NCBI GenBank assembly: GCA_973895155.1
Contig: OZ316893.1
Span: 17,546,001-17,610,000 of the forward strand
DNA length: 64,000 bases
Reading direction: 5' to 3'
From: Marsupella aquatica
Taxonomy: Eukaryota; Marchantiophyta
A program made the position numbers and the translations under genes. Shown here piece by piece: positions 13,048-23,526 of the stretch; the stretch's first letter is position 1; every line of letters starts with the position of its first letter. Below the pieces are notes generated by a model, which searched no databases, was not told where the DNA came from, and was given only the letters and a program-made list of their open reading frames with translations.

Positions 13048-13696
13048 CGGTGCAAGGGCGCCGTTCCTTTTAGGGAGGGCGGAAGTGGAGGGAGGAGGCG
13101 TGAGTGGGCAGGGCGGGCGCGGATCTCCACGTTTAGGATTAGGATCAGAACCAGGAGCGGCCCTGACACTTAGCTTAGTGGGATTGCGGTCCCACTGGTA
13201 GGAGCAACACTTGTGCTCCTGCCTTGCTGTACATAGGTAGATTCGGGCAAGTAGATTACTGTCAGGTAGATTAGGCTTACGATGCAAAGAATGGCGGATC
13301 CACTACCAGGATAAGTACCTGGGCAGCGGGGAGCTCAGGGCCTCTTCTTTAGCAAGTTTTTAGTTTGCACCAGCCGGGCTGGGATCAAGTAGTACGAGAA
13401 GCTCTCGGTTAGTCATACAGTGACCCTTGTGTATATTCATGTTTCCTCATGCCTAAGAGCTGAATAGAGTTGGCCTCACGGCTTAGTTCGCAGAACTTGT
13501 GTATGAGATGTACTGTTTGTATGGCAAGTGCATGGTATGACTCAGTCAGAATGAGTCATTTTGCTATTTGTGTGTCGCATTAACTTGTGTGAAGAGTGCC
13601 CACATCAACAGAAGGAAGGAAAGTAAGTAGGGGAGTGAGAGTTGGATGTGTCGAGCTGAGAGAGGTCTTAGCGGCTTAACCAAGCCTATTGGGGAT

Positions 13697-13727
13697 CATT
13701 CCGGCGGCGGAATCCAAACATACCTAA
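13697..13727 (+). promoter_or_regulatory. Conserved 3' box of the LTR-less superfamily (family 1 copy A)
   Basis: TTCCGGCGGCGGAA followed, 5 bases on, by AACATACCTAA. The same box occurs in family 1 copy B (reversed, about 23758-23788) and in both family 2 copies (reversed at 42690-42723; forward at 56803-56839). It lies 180-270 bp from the 3' end. It is the only non-coding sequence besides the termini that is clearly shared by both families. Confidence 0.7.
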
Positions 13728-13968
13728 CAAGACGGAGGGGAAGACAGGGGAAGACAGGGGAAGGCCTATATTAGGCCGGCTACGTATCTCATGACCCGAT
13801 GAAGGATCTGTCCAGTATATGTGTGTAAAATGTTAATAGTAGTAGTAGAAGGTTAGCAGCGTCCCATGCCGCTAAGCCGCGGAAACGGCCTCGCCAAGCA
13901 CGAAACCTGCGGGAATCGGCTTGAGCTGGGGGGTTTCTTGGGTTTAGGGAGCCATGGGACGCACCACA

Positions 13969-14342
13969 GTGGACCCAAACCAAGGCCAGGGGGAAAGGTT
14001 GAGGGGTAACACTACTTTGAGGGTCTTGAGGAGACTTAAGCTTGAAGAGGAAAGTACTTTGGTTCTTGGGTGTTTGTGTGAGAATCTACTCTAAGGTGAC
14101 AGCTTGGAGCGGAGATCCCCCTTGCTGATCCTTGGGGTAGAGGAGAGGGGAAGGGTGTGAGTACAAAAGTAGTCAAGGGGACTACCTCTCTAGAAGTGGA
14201 GAGTTGAAACTACTTATGTATGGAGTGATTAGACATTGTAGGCACATTTCAGAAATTTTGTCAATCCTTTGTGACCCTGGTATGATATGGAGCAGGTATT
14301 AGGTAGTCTTTTGGGGAGAAAAGCCGCTTAAGCTCCTTGACA
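13969..14342. other. Right remnant of the 7.7-kb insert
   Basis: Starts with the right GTGGA duplication (13969-13973). The next about 120 bp resemble 9116-9230 (AACCAAGGCC, CACTACTTTGAG, GGAAAGTACTTTG), so family 1 copy A landed inside a degenerate direct repeat. No gene seen. Confidence 0.5.
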
Positions 14343-14343
14343 A

Positions 14344-14983
14344 GTGTTTGACACACGTCGTGTAACTCGTTCCACAAAGTTGCTGCCTCCTACTTCTGTT
14401 AGCGCTGTTTTGGTTCCTAAATCTCTGCGTAGAAAGATGGAGAACCTCGACACGATTGCGATCCAAGATGTTTCGGACTGCGCACTCGCGGAGACTGAGC
14501 TCATCTCAAAACATGTCATGTGTTTTGGAAAGGATTCTCGTGGATTTGACAAGGAGCCGCCTCGAATCCCTCTATGCCGATTGGTTCACATGGAGGTGGT
14601 TCGTACTTTGCAGAAAGATAGCTTTTCCATCGAGAAGCTGAAAGACTCATTTTGCAGTATGGGTTACAATTCCTCCATAGGAATGCGTTTCTATGTTCAG
14701 CCAACGGATGAGAATGGAATTGTTCTGACCTGTACCCAGGAAATTCGTGAGTCATGGGATCCAATTTGGCAATTGGAGAACGAGAAGTTTGAGGCTGAAT
14801 GCGAGGCCGATCCAGATTTTCTCGTGCTGAAGGATAAGATGTTCTCTATCTTCGATGGAAATCACCGGCTGTACTCATGGACGCTTGTTACCGAGGAGAA
14901 CCCAGACAATCCAAAATACCATCCTTGTGTGCTCTGCACAATATTTAAGGGAGACAAGGGATCTCTTATTGAAATTGAGGCAA
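14344..14983 (+). pseudogene. ParB/sulfiredoxin-like domain exon of the element A gene
   Basis: An open frame with IPLCRLVHMEVVRTL, FSIEKLKDSFCSMGYNSS and, about 80 residues on, MFSIFDGNHRLYSWT followed by PCVLCTIFKG. This order matches the ParB N-terminal fold: an 'ipl' strand, a 'LeeLaeSI..G' helix, then 'DGxHRlxA'. In prokaryotes such domains bind DNA or hydrolyse nucleotides and are often fused or paired with adenine methyltransferases. At 14980-14983 the exon hits GCAA, the duplication made by element B. Skipping B continues the frame as EIEATMHTVN at 37990-38005, ending at a GTAAGT donor. The open frame into B (to 15081) is accidental. The codon formed across the next splice would be TAG, so this copy is probably dead. 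Confidence 0.6.
14980..14983. repeat. Target-site duplication of element B (GCAA), left
   Basis: GCAA precedes GGTGGATGGC and recurs at 37986-37989 after GCCATCCACC. It is short, but supported by the 15-bp terminal inverted repeat and by coding continuity across the excision. Confidence 0.65.
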
Positions 14984-15084
14984 GGTGGATGGCAAGATTG
15001 AGGGGTACTAAAAGGATATCCTTTTTCTCCTCAAAAAGGACTAGACTCTTTGGCCACATACGCATGGGATACCAAGAATGACCA

Positions 15085-16197
15085 AATGTTACATGGAATG
15101 GCCTAGATTTGTTTGGGTCAATCTTACGGTCAGATTTGAATTTGACAAGATATTTAATTTATTTCCCTAGTCACGAGAAAGCATGACAATGCACAAGAGC
15201 CTGTCAAACATGGAAGAGCGTGAATGCCAAGGATCCTGTCCATCTTGGGAAAGCGTGAAAGCCAAGGATCCTGTCGAGGCTTGAGTCCTACTACTTTGCC
15301 AGATATTCAGAATTGTCGCTGACTGCCTAGAGGTTTGTGCGTTGTTTGAATTAATTTGAATACGAGGACTCCCAAAAGGAGAGAGTCCTCAAGAAAGGAC
15401 TCACAACAATTTCCCAAGATCACAAACGATGGTACAACTTAGGAGAGAAGTTTGTGCGTGCACATTCCCACGCGAGTTGGTGATTTTGGTCACTGATGAT
15501 AGAGAAACCGCGACACAACATCAATGAATGTCGATGAGTTAATCACAGGCCTCTTGAGCAAAATTTGGCATTGTGAAATAGACGTATGCCTGGCATTCTG
15601 AAAATGGAAAGGAGAAGCAACTTAAGTTATAAGACAGAAGGGAATTGGCAATGGTAGCTTGGTACGTAGATATATATGGGAGGCGCTCAGTTCAAATTAA
15701 GATTCCGCAGGCTGGTTGAAGGGAGGCACTCATCGTCTGAAAGTGCAACTACGGGCTTGAGATGCTCGCCGAAGGGAGGCGCTGATCATTTGATCAGTGA
15801 GAGGCTCCGGGTGCTCTTCCACGGCAGGCACTCATCATCTTAAGCTGAATCACATACAGGCGTTAGGTATGCCACATTGTGATTTAAATGTTCCGCTAAA
15901 GATTTGGTTGGACCTATTGTATTGCAATGACCTGATTGTGCGGTGAATGCTCAGCCTACTAGCTATTGAGAAGAGCGCAAATGAGTCTACACTTCCTTGC
16001 AAGAAATTAAGTCCAAGAAGACTGTAATTCCCGCACATTGCAACGCAGGTTCCAATCTAACAACTCCCGCACATTGCGATGCAGGTTCCAATCAATCGAC
16101 TCAATTCCATCAGATATCACAAAGCCCCGTACACGGGCCCGCCCAAGCATTTGATAGAGTACAAGTCTTTGAGTATTAGAAGTTGATCGATGAGATC
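15085..16197. other. 5' non-coding region of element B
   Basis: No gene is seen. It contains a direct duplication of GTGAAWGCCAAGGATCCTGTC (about 15219 and 15255) and a palindromic GAGGACTC ... GAGAGTCCTC at 15364-15390. Three loosely related GGGAGGCGCTCA/GGCACTCATC words lie at 15680-15840, and a duplicated CCCGCACATTGC..GCAGGTTCCAATC at 16031-16095. It probably includes the transposase promoter. Confidence 0.5.
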
Positions 16198-19100
16198 ATG
16201 GTGAAGGTCGTTTGTGAAGCAGAAGATGAATCGGCACAAAAGAAGAGAGAAGCGCGAAATCTTCAAAGGCGCAAGGTTTACTACGAGAAGGAGCAGAGGA
16301 AGAAATATGCTGTGCTAATTGAGCAATCCATGTTGGAAGAAGTTGAGCAGCAAGGTCTACAATTGCTTGCTGATGCAGAGGAAGAAGGTGCGCAGTTGCT
16401 TCTTCATGCAAAGCAACAATGTGCAAAGCTTGAGAATGCTGCCAAGATTGAGGCACTTCAAATCACTGCACGGGCACATCAAGATGTCGTTACGTTACAG
16501 GCTCTATTGGCTACACACAAGGAAAGGCTGTCCAGATTGGATGTGAGCATAAGTCGAAAGGAAGCACATCTCCAAACCTTGAATAGACGAGTCGGGTGTA
16601 GTACCGACGAGGTAGGGTTGGTTGTTGATGTAGACAAGGCTGCGGCATTCAAAAGGAAAGAGGCATCGAGGAAAAGAGTTGCATATTGGGACAAGCAACA
16701 GTATAGCACAAGGATGAAAAGAAAAACCACAAATAACAGTGAGGTGCATCCAACTCCCAATAGGAAGCGAAGGTGTATTGATGCTTTAGTCCATGAGATA
16801 ATTAGAGATCTATTGAATCGAATGGAGAAGTTCAATGTAGATGCAAAAAAATTAGTCTTGCAGAGATTTTGGATGCACAATTCTTTGAGGGATTATCAAC
16901 CCGCAGCACTTGGTTGCCCAAGGTTGGACAACTCCTTAGGTGCTGTAGTGGCGGATCTCATAAAATCGTTGCAAGTAGTAAAAACAGCTAGGCGGAAAGA
17001 TCATCTAGCTACAAAGCAAGCATTGTTGACAGCATTGGTTGGAAAATTCACAATAGGGAATAGGTACCAGACCTCATTGGCATCAAACGGCAGAACCTTC
17101 ATAAAGCATCACTAGTGAGGAGACAACTAGATGAGGATGCATCAGTCAAATATCCAATGGGGGAAAGACAAGTGCGCAGTGACAAGATTTCTGATGAAGT
17201 CAGACACATTGTGGAAAAGTTTTGGGAGACCCACACTCGCATTTCTCCTTGTAAGAATGATGAAGCCAGATTCCGAGTGGGTGTGAACAAGTATGAAACA
17301 CATCAAAAGCATTGGCTTGAGGATACAGAGGTAAATTATTTTGTTTACTTCTCTCACAGTTTGCATTTTGTGAGTCTAGGTTTTGGTTGAATCTGATTAT
17401 CTAGAGAACAGGGAATGACTATATTTAGACCTCAATGAATCTACTTGTGTGGCAATGAATTTCATTTCCTGAAGCTGTGAATTTTGTCTTCAATTCTGCC
17501 ATAAGTCTAACCTGTGCATTACTCCCATCTTGCAGGTTGAGTTCTTTATGAAATTCTGTGATTGGTGGACCTTGGAGCGAAATGCAATTTCTTTAATAGG
17601 ACTCAGGTCGTTCTCTAACCTGAAGCCCTACTACATCCGCACTATGAAGGATCAAAATGTTTGTTGCTGCAAACAACATGTGGAGATGGATCTCTTGAAA
17701 GAGGCACTCAACAAGTTCAGGAAACACCACCACCCTAAGGATTGTACTTGTGATTGCTCCGTATGTAGTTCAGAAGGTGTTCTTTCCTGTGTAGCTTATA
17801 AGAGTCACATTACATCTGTGTGAGAATGGATTGAGGGAGCAGTTTGTCCAAAAGGCGAGGGGCAGGAATGGCACAAGAAAGAATGTATATTTGGGCGTTG
17901 TAACTCATGTGGAGTTGATAAGTTGGTGTGGTGTGAAAAGGAGCTGGACATCACAGAGAGGCTCTATGTTGATTGGTCCACGTTTCAGTATGTGGACCTA
18001 GATGAGAAGGCTCAGACCAAGAGGGAGAAGAAGAAAGGAACCGCTGAAAGTGCGCTGCAAAAAGTGAGGCGATTGAGGATGGTGCACAAGAAAACTTCTC
18101 TTCCAGATTTCAAGCTGCAGGTATTAAGTACAATGAAGACTTTTCTTATTCATAATTTCAGAGCCCGTTGGCAAGGTGTTCAGTCCAAATTGTGCTTGAA
18201 GACATTTCCAAGGGGAACTATAGTCTCCTCTATAGATTTTTCTGAGAATTATACATTCAAGATTCAGAATGAGATCCAAACTCAGCATTGGGATAACAAG
18301 CAGATAACCTTGCTGATACATGTCACCTATCGCCATCGGGAAGATGTCACATCTCTTGAGGCTGCTGTGGGTAGGTCTGTCCAAATGGCACAAGATGACA
18401 GTGGGACTCGAGATATTATAGCTGATTATCACTTCTATATTAGTGATGACAATACCCATGACACTCTGTTTGTGCAACACTGCATGGATTCACATGCACA
18501 ATGGATGAAGGATGAAGGAATTGCATTCAATCAACATTGGGTTTAGTCAGATGGAGCGGCTTCACAGTTTAAGGCTTGCAGGCCATTCTACTATGTCTCA
18601 AGATACTACAAGCGTCATGGTGCTAGAATGAAGTGGTTCTTCCATGCTTCAAGACATGGGAAAGGTGTTGCTGTGAGTTTCTAAACTTTGCTCTAGCTCC
18701 TCTGCATGTCTTTGTAGAACAATTTTTCATTTTTCATTGTACAGGTTGTACATACATTCACCTCTGATGCTGAATTGGTGTACTGATTTTAGGATGCTCT
18801 CGGTGGTCACATCAAAAGTGGAATTGAGAAGGAGCAGTTGAAAGGAATTCATGGCGCTCGGTTAGAGGATGCACATGACGTAGTTGCATTCTGCAAAGAC
18901 AAATTTGCGCTTGGCCAAGAGAAAGAGTATGGTGATGTTCAAATGGTGAGGCGTATGTTTTGGGAAATTGGTGCACAAGATGTGAATCGCAGAAAGAAAT
19001 GGGATTGTAATCCGATCAAGGGAAGTAGAACTTTACATTGCTTTGATGGTTTTAGTAACATTCTTTCAACTCTTTTACAAGTGAGGGAGCTTTGTTGTTT

Positions 19101-19674
19101 CTGTGCTCATTGTGTAGATGACGAATCGGCCAAATGTGAGAATATAGAGTGGGTAGGACATTTTAAACTTGAGATGGTGAAAGGAGTATTGCCAAGTGAT
19201 GTTCAACTTGACATAGAGAGCTTTGGAGTGGGGCAAGGGGGCTCTGAATGGGAGGAAGGCTCGTTGGCAGAGTTGGTCACACTGGGTGATTTCTATGCTG
19301 TGGAAGCTGACCAACCAAATAAGTGGAATGTTGATTTTTACATCCTTCAATGTGAGGCAGTGCTGCAAAAAGTTCAGAAGAAATTCAGGGATGATTATGA
19401 GGTGGAGTTTGACGCAGGTGACTTAGCATTGAAGGGACATTGGTATCAACCAAACCCAAGGAGCGAAACAAAATTTGTGTACAATGCTGCTGCACCTTCA
19501 AGCTATACTCATGCAAGGTCTGTTGTTCACATCAGATTTGCTTTGACTCCTTGTGAGGTGAGTACGGGTACAAAAGGTGGTAGCAGATGGTACAACTTAG
19601 ACGGAGATACACTTGCAGCGATTACAGCTTCCTTAACTTCACAAGTTACAGTTGGTTCAAGGGAGTTTGTTTAG
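16198..19674 (+). pseudogene. DDE-type transposase of element B, decayed
   Basis: The first ATG is at 16198. The N-terminal about 300 residues are basic and coiled-coil. Exons are 16198-17330, 17536-18672 and 18793-19674, with GT-AG introns at 17331-17535 and 18673-18792. The middle has a Cys/His cluster (CCCKQHVEMDLL, DCTCDCSVCSSEG, ECIFGRCNSCG). The core carries SIDFSENYTFKIQNEI, then SDGAASQFKAC, then ASRHGKG and, across intron two, DALGGHIKSGIEKEQ. This D / SDG..FK / HGKG..D.LGG pattern is shared by large transposon proteins of animals and algae whose superfamily I cannot name with confidence. It is broken by a frameshift near 17090-17115, TGA at 17821 and TAG at 18544 (expected Trp). Confidence 0.7.
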
Positions 19675-21718
19675 GAATTAGAACGTTGGAGCCCTGGCCT
19701 GACCTGTCTAGGTGTTTCATTGTGAACATTGTGACCAGAGCTTCCCCATGAGTTTCTGTCATGATTGCGAGCAAGGTATTGAGTTCTAAAGAAGGCCAGG
19801 ACTTTCTACTGTTTTATCACTTATTTGACCCTTTCAACTAGTCAGACTGTAACTATTTTATTGTAAGAGTGCTATTATCATGAGTCTCGTGATTTGTGTT
19901 AAGTCCTTGGGTCTAAGGACCTTGATTAATGTGGCCCATTTACTCTTTTGCTTGACAAAGGAGTTGAGTCCTTGTTTGTCCTAAATTCTTGCTGATTGAA
20001 GGACTGTAGTACTTCAAAGCATTTGAGTCCTTGGGTTCGAAGGACTAGAGTCCTTGGATTTGAAGGACTAGAGTCCTTGGGTTTGAAGGACTAAAGGGTT
20101 GAAAGGACTTTAGTCCTTACGGTTGAAGGGCTCCAGTCCTTATGAAGGACTCATGTCCTTCGGAGTGAAGGACTTGAGTCCTTTAGACCCTAGGACTCTT
20201 GTGCTTTTGAAGGACTCGGGTCCTTTACAAGGGACTAAAGGACCCGATTCCTTTGGAAGGACTCATGTCCTTTCAAAGGACTTAGGTTCTTTGGAATGAA
20301 GGACTTGACAAGTCCTTAGGAAGCAAACTACAATCAGCTTTCAATCAATGGTTGATTGAAAGGAGTCGAGACGTGAATGAGCACAGGTTTAAGTACTCTG
20401 TCCAGGACAGTCAGTTTAGGCACTGCTTTCATAGATGCTCTTTGTTTCAGTTGAACTCCATGTAGGTAGATTGATTCAGGAAATTGAGATATGACATTTG
20501 ACATACCGGTAACAGTACGTACATTAATTGGAGGAAAGAAATCAGATATGACTTATAGCAAGGAAATGTAGTACAGTTTGTTGGTTCTAGTCAACATGCA
20601 TACAGTTTACTGAGTAGGTAGTGTTAGCGCGCCCCCAGGAGCAGCCCAGGACCAGTTATAAGTCATATCTGATTTCTTTCCTCCAATTATATTGTATTAG
20701 GTAGTGTTAGCGCGCCCCCAGGAGCAGCCCAGGACTCCTGGATTCAGAAGGATTATTTTGAATTTAATCTAATACATAGCATCAGGGGGCCACTAGACTC
20801 GACTGCACTTGTGGCATGTTTTAGCTTCTTAATTGCCAATTGTTGTGGCTCAGCTACCAAGCTCTCAAATCCATCCTATAGGCACATGATGGAGGCCAGG
20901 GTATCATTTGGTTGTTGCCTATTTCACCATTATTATCATCATAGGCCATGTATAGGCATGTTGACTTGTTTAAAGAAAACTCCACAAAGCATGTGCTCTT
21001 GAAGACTGCTTTTCAAGCATAGTACATCTCATTCCAGATATCAATATATGTTGGCAAGTACCACCTTGTAACTTTTGCATCCTTTAGTTTCCAATCCAGG
21101 GCTGAAATTCTTGCCCGGATTCATGGAAGCTATCTTGTTCTCTTATGCTTCAGTCATTGATTCTTTCAGTCCAACAACCAGAGCAGTCAATGTTTGTGCT
21201 CCTTTAATTGAATGAAAAGTTGTAAAGTTGTAAGTCTTTCATCTCCTACAACACATGTAGTATTATGTTTATATTTATGTATTTTTGCACTTGCCCAGGT
21301 TTAGGATTTCATGACCACATTCCATCCATGTCTTACAATTTGAATGGGCTGCTTGGATTTAACACTTGTGAGATTATATTGTTGCATTGAGATTTTTGTT
21401 AGAAATCCACGTACCAAGGCAAAGAATAATTGAGTAAGCAAATTAATATACATACAGTTTCAGAGGTCTACAGAGTACTTTGTTGGAGAACAGACCTTGA
21501 TCAAGTCTATATTGTCTCGTGCCTCTCAACGATTGTGTAAACGTTGTTTTGACATTCAGAAGTGGGATGGCCCCATATATAAAGTCTGTAGTTCAGGTGC
21601 AGAAGAGATCCACATAATCCGAGGTCTCCAAATAGTGAGTCCTGAATCGAGAGCCTCTTGGGGGATCATTGTGCAGGGAAATCTCTTATAATGTCCACAT
21701 TGATGTATTACTACGCAT
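19675..21718. other. 3' region of the B transposase, AGTCCTT palindrome cluster and repeats
   Basis: No gene. From about 19900 to 20345 at least eight AAGGACT/AGTCCTT units occur, several as full palindromes: 20040-20055, 20063-20078, 20102-20118, 20144-20160 and 20168-20183. Next come a 33-bp exact inverted repeat (20525-20557 with 20657-20689) and a 38-bp exact direct repeat (20615-20652 and 20698-20735). The remaining about 980 bp to the copia element is AT-rich with no recognisable feature. Confidence 0.65.
21714..21718. repeat. Target-site duplication of the copia element (CGCAT), left
   Basis: CGCAT precedes the 5' LTR and recurs at 31782-31786 directly after the 3' LTR. Confidence 0.85.
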
Positions 21719-21907
21719 TGTTAGAATACACTTAACCCTAACTCATAGAGTGATACAAAGGGGTATATAGGGACTAGATATAGAGAGTCATGAGACTAGG
21801 AGAAGGTAGTTATAACCATCCAATGTGTAACACCTTATAAGCCACATTGGCTCATGAAAAGATTATCCTTGTGTTGTTGGTGTATGAACTATAGCCATCG
21901 TCTAACA
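21719..21907 (+). repeat. Copia 5' LTR
   Basis: TG...CA ends; contains GGTATATAGGG, a probable TATA region. It carries a 25-bp segment (within about 21816-21842) absent from the 3' LTR. The segment looks like a local duplication around TTATAA-CCA. Confidence 0.9.
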
Positions 21908-21920
21908 CGTTATCAGCACG
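21908..21920 (+). promoter_or_regulatory. Copia primer-binding site
   Basis: CGTTATCAGCACG directly after the 5' LTR resembles the TATCAG-type primer site of plant copia elements that use initiator methionine tRNA. Confidence 0.6.
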
Positions 21921-22081
21921 TTTTATGCCCTTCAACCTCCTCGAGCTTATTATTATTATTTTTTCCTCCTTCTCCCTTCGATAACTTCCAATTGTCATCG
22001 ACAATTCTTCATCGCCCGCACCCTGATTTACATAGATCAAGACCAATCCCCCAGGGCTACTAGACTTTAATTAACCCGACG

Positions 22082-23526
22082 ATGACAACCTTGGAGAAGC
22101 TCCAATTCCCGTCACTCGTAATAGACGGCGAGAATTACTTATCTTGGGCACAGAATGCCGAAATCGTTCTCAACATGAAAGGCCTTGGCGATATTTTATT
22201 GGGGGACAATTACGGAACATTACAGGAGAAGGCCCAGGCCCTGTACATTATCCGCCATCACCTAGATGCTGATTTACAACTTGAATACCTCACAGAGTAT
22301 AACCCGAGAACCCTCTGGGATGCTCTAAAATTGAGGTTCGATCACCTCCGCCTAATCTCCCTCCCAGCCGCTCGCAACGAATGGATCCATCTAAGAGTCC
22401 TAGATTACCCGACTATCGCAAAATATAATAGCGCCCTCTTCCGTATAACTGCTCAACTCGCAACATGTGGAGAACCCATCAACGAGGCAGCCAAGATCGA
22501 AAAAACACTCTCCACATTCTCTGCAATGAATATGCAATTATCACAGATTTACCGACAACGCCACTTCACCCAATTCTCTGATCTAATTGTAGTTATGCTC
22601 CTGGCTGAGAAGAACGATCTCCTTCTCCTTAAGAACTCCCGAGAAAGACCACCAGGTACGCTACCAAGGACTGAAACCCAATTCACGAGTACCAACAGAG
22701 GTAATCCCTCTTACAAAGGCAAAAATGGCCCTCTTAGAAGAAATACGGGCCGCTTCAAAAGATTTAATTGGAGACGCCAAGCACGCATGGACAACGGCAC
22801 CACACAGCCAACCACGAATCCTTGGCAACGCAAGCCAAATTATACTCAAAACATACCTGCACACATCACACCCACAAAGAATCAGGCTAAGTGTTTCCGT
22901 TGTGGCGGACCTGGTCATATCAGAAAGAACTGTAAAGCCCAATCCCACCTGGTCAAACTATACCAGGCCTCTCTGCAAACCACGAACACGGCCATAGCTG
23001 CAAACCACCTTGAGATTGATGAAGACCTCTCACAATACACACTTGCAATGCCCCCACCAGAGATACACATGGTATTACAGGGAAAGAACCCCAACTCACC
23101 CTCCGACATCGATACCTGCATCCTCGACAGTGGCACCTCCCACATAATATTAAAAGATAAACAATACTTTCAGTACATATCCCCATCCAATAGACCTGTG
23201 ACCACCATTACAGGTATAAACCAATTAGAGGAAGGACACGGACCCGCTGAACTCACCCTCCCGAATGGCACAATTATTCAAATCCAATCTGCCATCTATG
23301 CCCCATCCGCAACTAGAAATCTACTCAGCTTCCACGATATTCGCCAAAACAACCTCCACATTCGTTCTGCACCTGACCACCAAGTAGACGCTTTGCAGAT
23401 CTTTCAGGAAACTGATACTGGCCCAATCATACTAGAGACCTCACCACTTCTTCCCCCTGGAGTATACGCCACCAAAATCACAACTTATCATTCACAGGCC
23501 CAACCCTTATCACCCACACAACTATG
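22082..23526 (+). pseudogene. Copia gag and protease (5' part of the polyprotein)
   Basis: The frame opens at ATG 22082 (MTTLEKLQFPSL). It has the copia gag capsid region with a Trp-rich start (YLSWAQNAEIVL), an LSTFSAMNMQLSQIYR segment, a CCHC zinc knuckle (CFRCGGPGHIRKNC at about residue 280) and the aspartic protease site CILDSGTSHII at about residue 345. The frame is open to the point where the family 1 element inserted (duplication CTATG at 23522-23526). Coding continues at 28133. It is cut only by the insertion in this part, so it was probably intact when the copia element arrived. Confidence 0.85.
23522..23526. repeat. Target-site duplication of family 1 copy B (CTATG), left
   Basis: CTATG recurs at 28128-28132 after GCATCACA. 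The host copia reading continues across it. Confidence 0.85.

Larger units (their letters stand above)
9291..13968 (+). mobile_element. Family 1 LTR-less element, copy A
   Basis: A 4678-bp element with exact 5-bp duplication GTGGA. It begins TGTGATGCC and ends GCGCACCACA-like (GGGACGCACCACA); the inverted match at the ends is only about 8 bp (TGTGRTGC). The coding frame starts 115 bp from the left end, and no sequence from the first 115 bp recurs at the right end, so there are no LTRs. The roughly 920-bp 3' region holds the box TTCCGGCGGCGGAA ... CATACCTA (13697-13727) and a terminal 10-bp stem (13859-13868 with 13953-13962). It is nearly identical to copy B at 23527-28127. How it moves is unknown, since no polymerase or integrase is encoded. 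Confidence 0.8.
6628..14342. mobile_element. 7.7-kb unclassified insert in the element A gene
   Basis: It interrupts the plus-strand gene of A at an intron/exon edge and is flanked by AGTGTT on both sides (6622-6627 and 14343-14348), a possible target duplication. Apart from the 4.7-kb element at 9291-13968 it is about 3 kb of sequence with no convincing gene. There is a low-complexity stretch of GCTGCTG and GAATTG words (7440-7960). A TATA-like TATATAAGG lies near 8832, and a degenerate direct duplication beginning AACCAAGGCC sits at about 9116 and 13979. No LTRs or clear inverted repeats were found, so the class is unknown. Confidence 0.35.

Noticed and set aside
9291-13968. Family 1 element as an ordinary LTR retrotransposon
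   Set aside because: The first 115 bp do not recur at the 3' end and no other direct terminal repeat was found; only short inverted similarity TGTGRTGC is present.
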